Source: Streptomyces sp. NBC_00459 (GTDB lineage: Bacteria > Actinomycetota > Actinomycetes > Streptomycetales > Streptomycetaceae). From it: DNA of 64,000 bases. The stretch covers positions 1,550,001 through 1,614,000 of the forward strand of contig NZ_CP107903.1 in the NCBI RefSeq assembly GCF_036013955.1. Direction: 5' to 3'. Position numbers and translations under genes: made by a program. Positions 38,993 through 51,657 of the stretch are shown one piece after another (the first letter of the stretch is position 1; every line of letters starts with the position of its first letter). The notes under the pieces are model-generated. The model searched no databases. It was not told the DNA's origin and was given only the letters and a program-made list of their open reading frames with translations.

Positions 38993-39586
38993 TCACACAA
39001 CTTCCATCAAGGCTAGCAGCTCGCGCGCCACGTCCTTGACAGAGGTGTTGACCAGGGTCTCGTCGAACTCCGGCTCGGCGGCCAGTTCGATCTTGGCCGC
39101 CTCCAGGCGGCGTTCGATCACCTCGGGCGGTTCGGTGCCCCGCCCGGTCAGTCGGCGCACCAGCTCCTCCCAGGAAGGAGGAGCCAGGAACACCAGCAGG
39201 GCGTCCGCCATGGACTCGCGGACCTGCCGGGCGCCCTGGAGGTCGATCTCCAGGAGGACCGACTCGCCGGACTCCAGCCGCTCCAGCACGGCCGCACGCG
39301 GCGTGCCGTAGCGGTTGCCGGCGAACTCGGCCCACTCCAGGAGCTCGCCATTGGCGATCAGCTTGTCCATCTCCTCGTCGGTGACGAAGAAGTAGTGGAC
39401 GCCGTGCCGCTCACCGGGGCGTGGCTTTCGGGTCGTCGCCGACACCGAGAGCCAGACCTCGGGGTGTGCCTTGCGCATATGGGCGACGACCGTGCTCTTA
39501 CCGACGCCCGAGGGGCCGGAGAGCACGGTCAGCCGCGGACGTACGTCCGGGGGCTCGGGGGTCGTCCCCCGGAATGTTGCAGCCAT
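38993..39586 (-). CDS. gmk: Guanylate kinase
   Basis: It phosphorylates GMP to GDP. The 197-residue protein has the P-loop [13 protein letters not shown] (21-33), the GMP-binding [21 protein letters not shown] (core TTRKPRPGE) and [10 protein letters not shown]. It is followed by rpoZ and preceded by mihF on the same strand, with 36 bases between mihF and gmk. Confidence 0.97.
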   Translation of the reverse strand: MAATFRGTTPEPPDVRPRLTVLSGPSGVGKSTVVAHMRKAHPEVWLSVSATTRKPRPGERHGVHYFFVTDEEMDKLIANGELLEWAEFAGNRYGTPRAAVLERLESGESVLLEIDLQGARQVRESMADALLVFLAPPSWEELVRRLTGRGTEPPEVIERRLEAAKIELAAEPEFDETLVNTSVKDVARELLALMEVV

Positions 39587-39622
39587 GCGGCGATTATTCC
39601 AGGAATCCCGGGGTGCCAGGAC

Positions 39623-39946
39623 TCAGGAGCCGGTGCTGCCGAACTCACGCTCCAGGGATGCGACTTGATTGGACCCGAGGCCACGCACCCGGCGGCTCTC
39701 GGAGATACCGAGTCGCTCCATGATCTGCTTGGCGCGGACCTTGCCCACGCCCGGGAGCGATTCGAGCAGCGCGGAGACCTTCATCTTGCCGATGACGTCG
39801 TTCTCACGGCCCTGCTTGATGACCTCGTGAAGGGAGGCGCCGGAGTGCTTGAGTCGATTCTTGACCTCGGCCCGCTCCCGGCGAGCCGCGGCGGCCTTTT
39901 CGAGCGCGGCTGCGCGCTGTTCAGGGGTAAGGGGCGGAAGAGCCAC
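39623..39946 (-). CDS. mihF: Actinobacterial integration host factor (sIHF/mIHF)
   Basis: This 107-residue nucleoid protein bends DNA and affects topology, differentiation and antibiotic production in Streptomyces; it is unrelated to proteobacterial IHF. It has a basic coiled N-terminus (TPEQRAAALEKAAAARRERAEVKNRL) and a helix-two-turn-helix core with SLHEVIKQGRENDVIGKMKVSALLESLPGVGKVRAKQIMERLGIS (core LPGVGKVRAKQIM). GTG at 39946 gives the family length of 107. The S. coelicolor sIHF is the direct counterpart by memory. It precedes gmk. Confidence 0.95.
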   Translation of the reverse strand: MALPPLTPEQRAAALEKAAAARRERAEVKNRLKHSGASLHEVIKQGRENDVIGKMKVSALLESLPGVGKVRAKQIMERLGISESRRVRGLGSNQVASLEREFGSTGS

Positions 39947-40151
39947 GCCTACGTCACCTCGGATGTCGAACTGTCGGATACGGACCGGTGAGGAACCTAA
40001 TCGCCCCTCACCTGGTGAGCTACGAGCAACACGCTCGCTCGTTGGCTCTCGTCGGAGACTAGCGGCCAAGTCCGCCAGAGTCAGCGAGAACAGCGGAAAA
40101 GTCCTGGTCAGCCTTCACCAGGTCGGATATTTCGGTCAAACTGCCCTGGAT

Positions 40152-40173
40152 TTGAGAATGTATTCAGTCTCAA
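40152..40173. promoter_or_regulatory. Inverted repeat upstream of mihF
   Basis: ttgaga, a 10-base spacer, then tctcaa form an inverted repeat about 205 bases before the mihF start and 50 bases past the pyrF stop, within the AT-rich part of the 276-base gap. It may be an operator or a weak terminator remnant of pyrF. The evidence is symmetry only. Confidence 0.35.
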
Positions 40174-40222
40174 GGCGACCGGAAGTCACTCATCGGAGGA
40201 CTCCGCCCAACTGTGCGAATCC

Positions 40223-41068
40223 TCAGGTAGCGGCCACGACGGCCCGGATCTCGTCCGCGAAGCGGTCCGACGCGTCCCTCAGAGCGACGAGTTCGGGACC
40301 GTGACGCAGAACACCTCGGCTGACGTTCGGAACCACGTTCCGCAGCGCCGCCCCGAACACCCCGCGAAGATCGGCCGGGGTCGCGCCCTGCGCACCGACC
40401 CCGGGCGCCAGGAGAGGTCCGTTGATGTCGAGGTCGTAGGACGAGATGTCGCCGAGCGTGGCCCCGACGACCGCGCCGAAGGAGCCCATGGGCCGCTCCC
40501 CCGCGTTCTCCGCGGCGAGGTACGCCAGCATGGTGGCGCCGACGTTCAGCCCGTCCTCGCGGACGGCGTGCTGCACCTGACCGCCCTCGGGGTTGGACGT
40601 CAGCGCCAGTACGAACAGGCCCACGCCGCTCTCCCGTGCGAGGTCGACCGCCGGCTGCAGCGAGCCGTAGCCGAGATACGGCGAAACGGTGAGCGCGTCC
40701 GAGAACAGTGGGGCGCCCTTCTCCAGAAAGGCTGCGGCGTACGCGGCCATGGTGGAGCCGATGTCGCCGCGCTTGGCGTCCATCACGACCAGCGTGCCGG
40801 CCTCCCGCGCCTCCTGGACCGTCTTCTCCAGTACGGCGATCCCGCGCGACCCGAACCGCTCGAAGAACGCGCTCTGCGGCTTCATCACCGCGACCCGTCC
40901 GGCCAGCGCCTCGACGACGGTGCGGCTGAACCGCTCCAGGCCGGCGACGTCGTCGTTCAGCCCCCAGTCGAGGAGCAGGGAGGCGTGCGGGTCGATGCCG
41001 ACACAGAGCGGGCCGCGCTCGTCCATGGCGCGGCGCAGACGGGCACCGAAGGGTTCCAGGACTGTCAT
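40223..41068 (-). CDS. pyrF: Orotidine 5'-phosphate decarboxylase, type 2
   Basis: It makes UMP from orotidylate, the last step of the pathway encoded here. The 281-residue mycobacterial/actinobacterial (type 2) enzyme has GIDPHASLLLDWG, the catalytic MDAKRGDIGSTMAAYA (Asp-x-Lys-x-x-Asp) and LAPGVGAQGATPADL. It overlaps pyrD by four bases (ATGA). It is the last gene of the pyr operon in this window. Confidence 0.97.
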   Translation of the reverse strand: MTVLEPFGARLRRAMDERGPLCVGIDPHASLLLDWGLNDDVAGLERFSRTVVEALAGRVAVMKPQSAFFERFGSRGIAVLEKTVQEAREAGTLVVMDAKRGDIGSTMAAYAAAFLEKGAPLFSDALTVSPYLGYGSLQPAVDLARESGVGLFVLALTSNPEGGQVQHAVREDGLNVGATMLAYLAAENAGERPMGSFGAVVGATLGDISSYDLDINGPLLAPGVGAQGATPADLRGVFGAALRNVVPNVSRGVLRHGPELVALRDASDRFADEIRAVVAAT

Positions 41069-42171
41069 ACGGTCTTCCTCACGTCGGCGCCGACAGCGTC
41101 GGCGAGGGTGGCGTACGGGCTCGTGCGGAGGCGGGCCGCGAGGCCCTTGTGGATGGCGCGTCCCCAGAACGGGCCCTCGTATACGAAGGCGCTGTAGCCC
41201 TGTACGAGCGTGGCACCGGCCAGGATGCGCTGCCAGGCGTCCTCGGCGTTCTCGATGCCGCCGACACCCACCAGGGTGATCCGGTCGCCCACGCGCGCGT
41301 AGAGGCGGCTCAGCACCTCCAGGGAGCGTGCCTTCAGGGGTGCGCCGGAGAGGCCGCCGGTCTCCTTCACCAGGGTGGGGTCGGAGGTCAGGCCGAGTCC
41401 CTCGCGCGCGATGGTGGTGTTCGTGGCGATGATCCCGTCCAGGCCCAGTTCGACGGCGAGGTCGGCGACGGCGTCCACGTCCTCGTCGGCGAGGTCGGGC
41501 GCGATCTTCACCAGCAGCGGGACGCGGCGCGTGGTCACCGTACGGTCGGCGGCCTCGCGGACGGCGCTGAGGAGGGGGCGCAGCGCCTCGGTGGCCTGGA
41601 GATTGCGCAGGCCGGGCGTGTTGGGCGAGCTGACGTTGACGACGAGGTAGTCGGCGTACGCGGCCAGCCGCTCGGTCGATTTCACGTAGTCGGCGACTGC
41701 TTCGTCCTCGGGGACGACCTTGGTCTTGCCGATGTTGACGCCGACGACGGTCCTGAAGACCGCCTCCCGGCTCGCCAGACGGGCCGCCACGGCCAGCGAA
41801 CCCTCGTTGTTGAACCCCATGCGGTTGATGAGCGCCCGGTCCGGCACAAGGCGGAACAGCCGCTTCTTCGGGTTGCCGGGCTGCGGCTCCCCCGTGACCG
41901 TGCCGATCTCGACGTGGTCGAAGCCGAGCATCGACATCCCGTCGATCGCGACCGCGTTCTTGTCGAAACCGGCCGCCAGCCCGAAGGGCCCGTGCATCCG
42001 CAGCCCGAAGGCCTCGGTGCGCAGTTCCTCGTACCGGGGCGCCAGCGCGGCGGCGACGAACGTCCGCAGCACGGGGACACGGGCGGCGAGGCGGATCCAG
42101 CGGAAGGCCAGGTAGTGGGCTTCCTCGGGGTCCATCCGGGTGAAGACCAGCCGGAAGAAAAGCTTGTACAT
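41065..42171 (-). CDS. pyrD: Dihydroorotate dehydrogenase (quinone), class 2
   Basis: This 368-residue FMN enzyme oxidises dihydroorotate to orotate and passes electrons to menaquinone at the membrane. It has an N-terminal amphipathic part ([18 protein letters not shown]), [34 protein letters not shown] with the class-2 catalytic Ser, and a C-terminal FMN loop [11 protein letters not shown]. Its stop overlaps the pyrF start. A 13-bp hairpin separates it from carB. Confidence 0.97.
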   Translation of the reverse strand: MYKLFFRLVFTRMDPEEAHYLAFRWIRLAARVPVLRTFVAAALAPRYEELRTEAFGLRMHGPFGLAAGFDKNAVAIDGMSMLGFDHVEIGTVTGEPQPGNPKKRLFRLVPDRALINRMGFNNEGSLAVAARLASREAVFRTVVGVNIGKTKVVPEDEAVADYVKSTERLAAYADYLVVNVSSPNTPGLRNLQATEALRPLLSAVREAADRTVTTRRVPLLVKIAPDLADEDVDAVADLAVELGLDGIIATNTTIAREGLGLTSDPTLVKETGGLSGAPLKARSLEVLSRLYARVGDRITLVGVGGIENAEDAWQRILAGATLVQGYSAFVYEGPFWGRAIHKGLAARLRTSPYATLADAVGADVRKTV

Positions 42172-42212
42172 GGTGGTGTCCTCGCTACGGCCTCGCGGTG
42201 AGGCCTCATGAA

Positions 42213-42242
42213 GAGGGGGACACCGTTTCCGGTGTCCCCCTC
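42213..42242. terminator. Hairpin between carB and pyrD
   Basis: A perfect 13-bp stem, gagggggacaccg with cggtgtccccctc, has a 4-base loop in the 78-base carB-pyrD gap. It may partly terminate or stabilise the carB message so that pyrD and pyrF are made at a lower level. Confidence 0.7.
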
Positions 42243-42249
42243 AGGTCTG

Positions 42250-45550
<3,301 letters not shown>

Positions 45551-45558
<8 letters not shown>

Positions 45559-46693
45559 GCTGGCCCTCCATCAGTGCGGTGAAGCGGTCGAACAGGTAGG
45601 CGGCGTCATGCGGGCCCGCAGCCGCTTCGGGGTGGTACTGGACGCTGAACGCGGGCCGGTCGAGCAGCTGGAGCCCTTCCACGACCTGGTCGTTCAGGCA
45701 GACGTGCGAGACCTCGGCGCGCCCGTAGGGCGTCTCGGAGACCCGGTCGAGCGGCGCGTCCACGGCGAAGCCGTGGTTGTGGGCGGTGACCTCGACCTTG
45801 CCCGTCGTACGGTCCTGCACGGGCTGGTTGATGCCCCGGTGCCCGTACTTCAGCTTGTACGTGCCGAAACCGAGCGCCCGTCCCAGGATCTGGTTGCCGA
45901 AGCAGATGCCGAAGAGCGGTGTGCCGCGCTCCAGGACTGCCTGCATGACGGCGACGGGGTGGTCGGCGGTGGCCGGGTCGCCCGGCCCGTTGGAGAAGAA
46001 CACACCGTCGGGGTTCACGGCGTACACGTCCTCCACCGTCGCCGTGGCGGGCAGTACGTGCACCTCGATGCCGCGTTCGGCCATCCGGTGCGGAGTCATG
46101 CCCTTGATGCCGAGGTCGACGGCGGCGACGGTGAACTTCTTGGTGCCGATCGCGGGGACGACGTACGTCTCCTTGGTGGCGACCTCGGCCGAGAGGTCGG
46201 CGCCCTTCATCTCGGGGGCCTGGCGCACCTCGGCGAGCATGGTGCCGTCGTCGGGCAGCGCGTTGCCGGAGAAGATGCCGACGCGCATGGCGCCGCGCTC
46301 CCGCAGATGACGCGTCAACGCGCGCGTGTCGATGCCGGAGATGCCGACCACGCCCTGGTTGCGCAGTTCCTCGTCGAGGGAGCGCCGGGAGCGCCAGTTG
46401 GAGGGCACGCGCGCGGGGTCCCGTACGACATAGCCGGCGACCCAGATCCGCTGCGACTCGGGATCCTCGTCGTTGACGCCGGTGTTGCCGACGTGCGGGG
46501 CGGTCATCACGACCACCTGGCGGTGGTACGACGGATCGGTGAGGGTCTCCTGGTAGCCGGTCATACCGGTGGAGAAGACGGCCTCTCCGAAAGTCACCCC
46601 CACGGCCCCGTAGGCACGGCCGAGGAAGATCCGGCCGTCCTCCAGGACGAGTACGGCGGGAGTCTTCGTGGCTCCCCGGGTGGAGGTCGTCAT
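45551..46693 (-). CDS. carA: Carbamoyl-phosphate synthase small subunit (glutaminase)
   Basis: This 380-residue subunit releases ammonia from glutamine. The class-I glutaminase triad is visible: Cys in [10 protein letters not shown] (about 266), and His and Glu in [13 protein letters not shown] (about 350). The N-terminal CarA domain has [21 protein letters not shown] at 46693 overlaps the PH-protein stop by four bases, and its own end overlaps carB by 8 bases. Confidence 0.98.
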
Positions 46694-47268
46694 CGTGCGC
46701 CTTCCGTTTCCGTCGTCTTGTTGATCATCTGGTTCAGGGTGCGGACCCACTCGTTGTGCTCGGCCGCGCGATCGGAGCGGAACCCGGAGTCGAGCAGCTT
46801 GCCGCCGTGCTCCCAGGTGACGACCAGCAGGCCGCCCTCGGTGAGGACCTTGCCCGCGATGCCCTTGTCGAGCCGAGCCTCGCGCAGTGCCTCCAGCGGG
46901 ACGTAGAAGTCGGCCGCGCCGGGGCGTACGACGTCCAGTCCCGCGTCCGTCAGCGTGAGCTCGACCCGGCTGCGGGTGCCGAGACCGTGCGCCACGATGC
47001 GGTCCAGCCACTGACCGGCGGTGGTGGACCCGTGATAACGCCCGCTCATCGTCAGTCTGGCCGCACCGGGCTCGTCCGGCGCGGCAAGCAGCTCGGGCAG
47101 GTCGCCCTGGAGCGTGCCGCGCCACTTCCAGCCCTCGCGCATCAGCCAGTAGATGAGCGCGACGAAGAGCGCGAGCCCGACGAGCCAGCCCACCCGGGCG
47201 GCCCAGTCGGTCACCTCCGCCGACTTCTGTTCGGCGGCGACGTACGTCAAATGCGGCAGTGATGTCAC
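46690..47268 (-). CDS. PH-like membrane protein of unknown function within pyr operon
   Basis: This 192-residue protein has one strong TM near the N-terminus ([16 protein letters not shown], about 26-41), followed by a soluble PH-like beta domain (about 90-180) with [14 protein letters not shown] and [14 protein letters not shown]. It overlaps pyrC (GTGA) and carA (ATGA), so it is read with pyrimidine genes. Homologues occur in this slot in other Streptomyces by memory. The function is unknown; a membrane scaffold for the pyr enzymes is pure conjecture. Confidence 0.85.
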   Translation of the reverse strand: MTSLPHLTYVAAEQKSAEVTDWAARVGWLVGLALFVALIYWLMREGWKWRGTLQGDLPELLAAPDEPGAARLTMSGRYHGSTTAGQWLDRIVAHGLGTRSRVELTLTDAGLDVVRPGAADFYVPLEALREARLDKGIAGKVLTEGGLLVVTWEHGGKLLDSGFRSDRAAEHNEWVRTLNQMINKTTETEGAR

Positions 47269-48551
47269 GCGAGCTTCCCGTCGACGAGCGTGGCCTTGCC
47301 CCGGAGCCACGTGTGCGTGACACGGCCCGGCAGCTCACGGCCCTCGTACGGGGTGTTGCGGCTGCGGGAGGCGAAGCCCGCGGGGTCCACGGACCCACGG
47401 TATGCCGTGTCGACGAGCGTGAGGTTGGCGGGCTCACCTGCCGAGACGGGGCGGCCGTGGCCCGTCGCCCGCCCGATGCGCGCGGGGGCGAAGGACATGC
47501 GGTCGGCGACGGTCGCCCAGTCCAGCAGTCCGGTGTCCACCATCGTCTCCTGGACCACTGACAACGCGGTCTCCAGGCCGACCATGCCCATGGCGGCGGC
47601 GGCCCACTCGCAGTCCTTGTCCTCGTGCGGGTGCGGGGCGTGGTCGGTGGCGACGATGTCGATCGTGCCGTCGGCGAGCGCCTCGCGCAGGGCCAGCACA
47701 TCGCGTTCGGTGCGCAGGGGCGGGTTGACCTTGTAGACCGGGTTGTACGTCCGGACCAGCTCGTCGGTGAGGAGGAGGTGGTGCGGGGTCACCTCGGCGG
47801 TGACGTCGATGCCCCGGGACTTGGCCCAGCGGATGATCTCGACGGATCCGGCGGTCGACAGGTGGCAGATGTGGACGCGGGAGCCGACGTGCTCGGCGAG
47901 CAGCACATCACGCGCGATGACCGACTCCTCGGCGACTGCGGGCCACCCACCGAGCCCCAGCTCGGCCGACACCACACCCTCGTTCATCTGGGCGCCCTCG
48001 GTCAGCCGCGGCTCCTGCGCATGCTGGGCGACGACCCCGCCGAAGGCCTTCACGTACTCCAGCGCCCGCCGCATGATCACGGCGTCGTCGACGCACTTGC
48101 CGTCGTCGGAGAAGACGGTGACACCGGCGGCCGACTCGTGCATGGCGCCCAGTTCGGCGAGCTTCTTGCCCTCCAGCCCGACGGTGACGGCCCCGATGGG
48201 CTGCACGTCGCAGTAGCCGTGCTCCTGCCCGAGCCGGTAGACCTGCTCGACCACACCTGCGGTGTCGGCCACCGGGAAGGTGTTGGCCATGGCGAACACG
48301 GCCGTGTAGCCGCCGCTCGCCGCCGCCCGGGTCCCGGTGAGCACGGTCTCGGAGTCCTCGCGCCCCGGCTCGCGCAGATGCGTGTGCAGGTCGACGAGCC
48401 CCGGCAGCAGCACCTTCCCCTCGGCCTCGACGACCTCGGCCCCCTCGGCGGACAGGCCCGCTCCGACTTCGGCGATGGTCCCGCCGTCGATCAGGACGTC
48501 CTGCGGCTCGCCGCCGAGCACCCGCGCACCACGAATAAGGATCTTGCCCAT
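47265..48551 (-). CDS. pyrC: Dihydroorotase
   Basis: This 428-residue zinc enzyme closes carbamoyl-aspartate to dihydroorotate. It is the class I amidohydrolase type: metal motif [14 protein letters not shown] (about 51-64), [20 protein letters not shown] and [15 protein letters not shown] at 48551 follows pyrB by 5 bases. Its stop overlaps the PH protein start. No bridging Lys position was checked in detail. Confidence 0.97.
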   Translation of the reverse strand: MGKILIRGARVLGGEPQDVLIDGGTIAEVGAGLSAEGAEVVEAEGKVLLPGLVDLHTHLREPGREDSETVLTGTRAAASGGYTAVFAMANTFPVADTAGVVEQVYRLGQEHGYCDVQPIGAVTVGLEGKKLAELGAMHESAAGVTVFSDDGKCVDDAVIMRRALEYVKAFGGVVAQHAQEPRLTEGAQMNEGVVSAELGLGGWPAVAEESVIARDVLLAEHVGSRVHICHLSTAGSVEIIRWAKSRGIDVTAEVTPHHLLLTDELVRTYNPVYKVNPPLRTERDVLALREALADGTIDIVATDHAPHPHEDKDCEWAAAAMGMVGLETALSVVQETMVDTGLLDWATVADRMSFAPARIGRATGHGRPVSAGEPANLTLVDTAYRGSVDPAGFASRSRNTPYEGRELPGRVTHTWLRGKATLVDGKLA

Positions 48552-48556
48552 GTGTC

Positions 48557-49534
48557 TTACTTCTCCTCGGTACGGGTGTGGGTGACGGCGGGTTCGTTGC
48601 CGCCGAGCAGCAGATAGAGCACGGCCATCCGGATCGAGACACCGTTGGTGACCTGCTCGATGGCGGTGCAGCGCTCCGAGTCGGCGACCTCGGCGGTGAT
48701 CTCCATACCGCGGACCATCGGCCCGGGGTGCATCACGATGGCGTGCTCCGGCATCCGCGCCATGCGGTCGCCGTCGAGGCCGTAGCGCCGCGAGTACTCG
48801 CGCTCGGTCGGGAAGAACGCGGCGTTCATGCGCTCGCGCTGGACGCGCAGCAGCATCACCGCGTCGGACTTCGGAAGGGTGCTGTCCAGGTCGTACGAGA
48901 CCTCGCAGGGCCAGCTCTCGACTCCGACCGGCACCAGGGTCGGCGGCGCGACGAGGGTGACCTCGGCGCCCAGGGTGTGCAGCAGGTCGACGTTGGAGCG
49001 GGCGACGCGGCTGTGCAGGATGTCGCCGACCAGGGTGATGCGCTTGCCGGCGAGGTCCTGGCCGATGCCCGCGTCCCGGCCGACCAGTCGGCGCCGCATG
49101 GTGAAGGCGTCCAGCAAGGCCTGCGTCGGGTGCTGATGCGTCCCGTCGCCGGCGTTGATGACGACCGCGTCGATCCACCCGGAGGTGGCGAGCCGGTACG
49201 GGGCCCCGGAGGCGCCGTGGCGGATGACGACCGCGTCGACGCCCATGGCTTCGAGGGTCTGGGCGGTGTCCTTCAGGGACTCGCCCTTGGAGACGCTCGA
49301 CCCCTTGGCGGTGAAGTTGATGACGTCCGCGGACAGGCGCTTCTCGGCGGCCTCGAAGGAGATCCGGGTCCGCGTCGAGTCCTCGAAGAAGAGGTTGACG
49401 ACGGTACGGCCGCGCAGGGTCGGCAGTTTCTTGATCGGCCGGTCGGCGACCCGGGCCATCTCCTCGGCGGTGTCGAGGATCAGGACGGCGTCGTCGCGGG
49501 TGAGGTCGGCGGCCGAGATGAGATGACGCTGCAT
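48557..49534 (-). CDS. pyrB: Aspartate carbamoyltransferase catalytic chain
   Basis: This 325-residue enzyme joins carbamoyl phosphate to aspartate. It shows [22 protein letters not shown] (carbamoyl-phosphate motif STRTR), the [11 protein letters not shown] loop and [11 protein letters not shown]. No regulatory PyrI is nearby. It follows pyrR by 88 bases and is followed by pyrC with a 5-base gap. Confidence 0.98.
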   Translation of the reverse strand: MQRHLISAADLTRDDAVLILDTAEEMARVADRPIKKLPTLRGRTVVNLFFEDSTRTRISFEAAEKRLSADVINFTAKGSSVSKGESLKDTAQTLEAMGVDAVVIRHGASGAPYRLATSGWIDAVVINAGDGTHQHPTQALLDAFTMRRRLVGRDAGIGQDLAGKRITLVGDILHSRVARSNVDLLHTLGAEVTLVAPPTLVPVGVESWPCEVSYDLDSTLPKSDAVMLLRVQRERMNAAFFPTEREYSRRYGLDGDRMARMPEHAIVMHPGPMVRGMEITAEVADSERCTAIEQVTNGVSIRMAVLYLLLGGNEPAVTHTRTEEK

Positions 49535-49622
49535 CTTTCAGGCTCCGTAAGGAAGTTCAGGAGATTCCGGGCAGGCAGGGCATCGCGAAGGTGCGTACGG
49601 CGCGGGGCCGCACGCGCGCGTG

Positions 49623-50204
49623 CTACTGCTGGGCGGTCTGCTTCACACCGAGCAGCACGGTGTCCCGACCGTCCTCCTCGGCGAGCTGGACCTTGACCGT
49701 CTCCCGCAACGACGTGGGGAGGTTCTTGCCGACGTAGTCGGCGCGGATGGGCAGTTCGCGGTGGCCTCGGTCGACGAGGACGGCGAGTTGCACCGCGCGC
49801 GGGCGCCCGAGGTCGTTCAGGGCGTCGAGGGCTGCGCGGATGGTGCGGCCGGAGAAGAGCACGTCGTCGACGAGGACGACCAGTCTGCCGTCGAGGCCGT
49901 CACCGGGGATGTCCGTGCGGGCCAGCGCACGCGGCGGGTGCATGCGCAGATCGTCGCGGTACATCGTGATGTCGAGCGAGCCGACCGGGATCTTGCGGTC
50001 GGTGATCTCGGCCAGCTTGGCGGCGAGCCGCTGGGCGAGGAAGACGCCCCGGGTCGGAATGCCGAGGAGCACCACGTCGTCGGCGCCCTTGGCGCGTTCG
50101 ACGATCTCGTGGGCGATGCGGGTAAGCACCCGCGCGATGTCGGGGGCTTCCAGAACGGGCCGTGCGTCGGCCTCGTACTGCTGCTTGTCCTGCTCTGAGT
50201 CCAT
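49623..50204 (-). CDS. pyrR: PyrR bifunctional regulator / uracil phosphoribosyltransferase
   Basis: It is an RNA-binding regulator of pyrimidine synthesis and a weak uracil PRTase. The 193-residue protein has the PRPP loop [20 protein letters not shown] (about 110-129), MYRDDLR and the RNA-binding-region arginines around [12 protein letters not shown]. It is the first gene of the operon. A PyrR-loop-like sequence (50220-50245) directly before its ribosome site suggests translational control of the operon, as proposed for mycobacterial pyr leaders. Confidence 0.96.
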   Translation of the reverse strand: MDSEQDKQQYEADARPVLEAPDIARVLTRIAHEIVERAKGADDVVLLGIPTRGVFLAQRLAAKLAEITDRKIPVGSLDITMYRDDLRMHPPRALARTDIPGDGLDGRLVVLVDDVLFSGRTIRAALDALNDLGRPRAVQLAVLVDRGHRELPIRADYVGKNLPTSLRETVKVQLAEEDGRDTVLLGVKQTAQQ

Positions 50205-50219
50205 AAGAAACGGACCTCC

Positions 50220-50245
50220 TTCTCCGCCTCACAGGACGGATCATT
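50220..50245 (-). promoter_or_regulatory. Putative PyrR-binding loop in pyr leader
   Basis: Read leftward, CGTCCTGTGAGGCG matches 12 of 14 positions (counting N positions) of the PyrR binding-loop consensus ARUCCNGNGAGGYU as I recall it. The AAGGAGG ribosome site of pyrR (50215-50222) starts within about ten bases of its 3' end. Binding of PyrR-UMP could mask translation. It is shown by pattern only. Confidence 0.55.
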
Positions 50246-50394
50246 AAAGGACGTCGGAATTGCGCCATCCACGGTACCAGTCCGCGCAACGCACCTGATC
50301 ACCCCCCTGGTGTCAGGCGTCACCCGACTGCCGTAACCGCACGTCGCCCCGCATGGGAGGGCTGGGCGGGACCGTTCGGCTTGACGGGGGAGAG

Positions 50395-50422
50395 TAACGC
50401 TGCGTAACCTCACAGTGAGTCA
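50395..50422. promoter_or_regulatory. BldD box pair upstream of bldD
   Basis: TAACGCTGCGTAA (50395-50407) fits the BldD consensus TNACNCWGNGTNA at every fixed base. TCACAGTGAGTCA (50410-50422) matches all but one. A promoter TTGACG (50381) with TAACCT (50405) overlaps them. This fits autorepression by BldD bound to cyclic di-GMP, known in S. coelicolor. Confidence 0.8.
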
Positions 50423-50469
50423 CCAGCCGCGCGGCTCGTCCGCACGTCGACACTGTGTCCGGGAGCTAT

Positions 50470-50970
50470 ATGTCCAGCGAATACGCCAAACAGCTCGGGG
50501 CCAAGCTCCGGGCGATCCGCACCCAGCAGGGCCTTTCCCTCCACGGTGTCGAGGAGAAGTCCCAGGGACGCTGGAAGGCGGTCGTGGTCGGTTCGTACGA
50601 GCGCGGCGATCGTGCCGTGACCGTGCAGCGCCTCGCCGAGCTGGCGGATTTCTACGGGGTTCCGGTGCAGGAGCTGCTGCCGGGCACCACGCCGGGCGGA
50701 GCCGCCGAGCCGCCGCCGAAGCTCGTCCTCGACCTTGAGCGGCTGGCCCATGTGCCGGCCGAGAAGGCGGGCCCCCTTCAGCGCTACGCCGCGACGATCC
50801 AGTCCCAGCGCGGTGACTACAACGGCAAGGTGCTGTCGATCCGCCAGGACGACCTGCGCACGCTCGCCGTCATCTACGACCAGTCGCCCTCGGTCCTGAC
50901 CGAACAGCTGATCAGCTGGGGTGTCCTGGACGCGGACGCGCGCCGCGCCGTCGCCCACGAGGAGGGCTGA
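50470..50970 (+). CDS. bldD: Developmental master regulator BldD
   Basis: BldD represses sporulation and many developmental genes during vegetative growth when it is dimerised by tetrameric cyclic di-GMP. The 166-residue protein matches the known sequence closely: an N-terminal HTH (about 1-70, MSSEYAKQLGAKLRAIRTQQ; SYERGDRAVTVQRLAELADF) and a C-terminal c-di-GMP domain with the RGD...DDLR-type signature: RGDYNGKVLSIRQDDLRTLA (about 110-129). ATG at 50470 is the known start. It is divergent from the pyr operon. Confidence 0.97.
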   Translation: MSSEYAKQLGAKLRAIRTQQGLSLHGVEEKSQGRWKAVVVGSYERGDRAVTVQRLAELADFYGVPVQELLPGTTPGGAAEPPPKLVLDLERLAHVPAEKAGPLQRYAATIQSQRGDYNGKVLSIRQDDLRTLAVIYDQSPSVLTEQLISWGVLDADARRAVAHEEG

Positions 50971-51003
50971 GTCCGACGGCTTCCAGCCGTTGAGCAGAAA
51001 CGT

Positions 51004-51054
51004 GCCGCCGGGGTGGCCGGAACCTATGGGTTCCGGCCACCCCGGCGGCGTTTT
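51004..51054 (+). terminator. Strong intrinsic terminator after bldD
   Basis: A perfect 21-bp stem (51004-51024 with 51029-51049), mostly G/C and closing a 4-base loop, is followed by gtttt. A T tract is rare among Streptomyces terminators, and this one is nearly canonical. It begins 34 bases past the bldD stop. Confidence 0.9.
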
Positions 51055-51091
51055 ACGGGCCCGGAGGGCCCCAGGGGTACCGGCAGATGAA

Positions 51092-51132
51092 CGCCGGAGG
51101 GCCCACAGCGTGTCGCTGTGGGCCCTCCGGCG
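51092..51132. terminator. Second perfect hairpin between bldD and nusB
   Basis: A 19-bp perfect stem (51092-51110 with 51114-51132) closes a 3-base loop of tgt. Together with the bldD terminator it gives two strong hairpins between the convergent bldD and nusB ends. This one could also serve the leftward nusB transcript. Confidence 0.85.
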
Positions 51133-51142
51133 AGGTCCGCGC

Positions 51143-51190
51143 CAAGGGGCGCGGGGAACTGCGCGACCAGCCACAGGCGGCCCGCAGATC
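51143..51190. repeat. Family B intergenic repeat
   Basis: The copy reads caaggggcgcggggaactgc, gcgaccagccacaggcggcc, cgcag. It matches the inverted copy at 27774-27820 in its first 20 bases and diverges after agccac. It lies in the bldD-nusB gap. Confidence 0.65.
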
Positions 51191-51226
51191 ACATACGACC
51201 GCAGTTCCCCGGCGTATCCAGCGGAG

Positions 51227-51655
51227 CTACTCGCGGCGCAGCGTGGACTTCAGGTCCTTGAACCGGCCCAGGAGCCCGTTGACGAACGAGGGCGACTCGT
51301 CCGTGGAGAACTCCTTCGCCAGCTGCACCATCTCGTCGAGGACGACGGCGTCCGGGGTCTCGTCGACCCAGATCAGCTCGTAGGCACCGAGGCGCAGGAT
51401 GTTGCGGTCGACGACCGGCATCCTGTCGAGCGTCCAGCCGACCGAGTACTGCGAGATCAGCTCGTCGATGCGCTGCGCGTGCTGCGCGTAGCCCTCGACG
51501 AGCTCCATCGTGTACTCGCTGACCGGGGGCTGGCGGGTGTCGGCCCGGGAGAGCCGGATCCAGTCCCCGAGGACCGTCTGGACATCGGCTCCGCGCTGGT
51601 CGCCTTCGAAGAGGATCTGGAAGGCACGCTTGCGGGCCGTGTTGCGGGCAGCCAC
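51227..51655 (-). CDS. nusB: Transcription antitermination factor NusB
   Basis: This 142-residue RNA-binding protein works with NusE in rRNA antitermination. It begins AARNTARKRAFQILFEGDQRG, the usual RKRAxQxL family start, and continues ILRLGAYELIWVDETPDAVVLDEMVQLAKEFSTDESPSFVNGLLGR (family core FVNGLLGR). It lies 2 bases after efp on the same strand; the two form a conserved pair. Confidence 0.97.
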   Translation of the reverse strand: MAARNTARKRAFQILFEGDQRGADVQTVLGDWIRLSRADTRQPPVSEYTMELVEGYAQHAQRIDELISQYSVGWTLDRMPVVDRNILRLGAYELIWVDETPDAVVLDEMVQLAKEFSTDESPSFVNGLLGRFKDLKSTLRRE

Positions 51656-51657
51656 GG

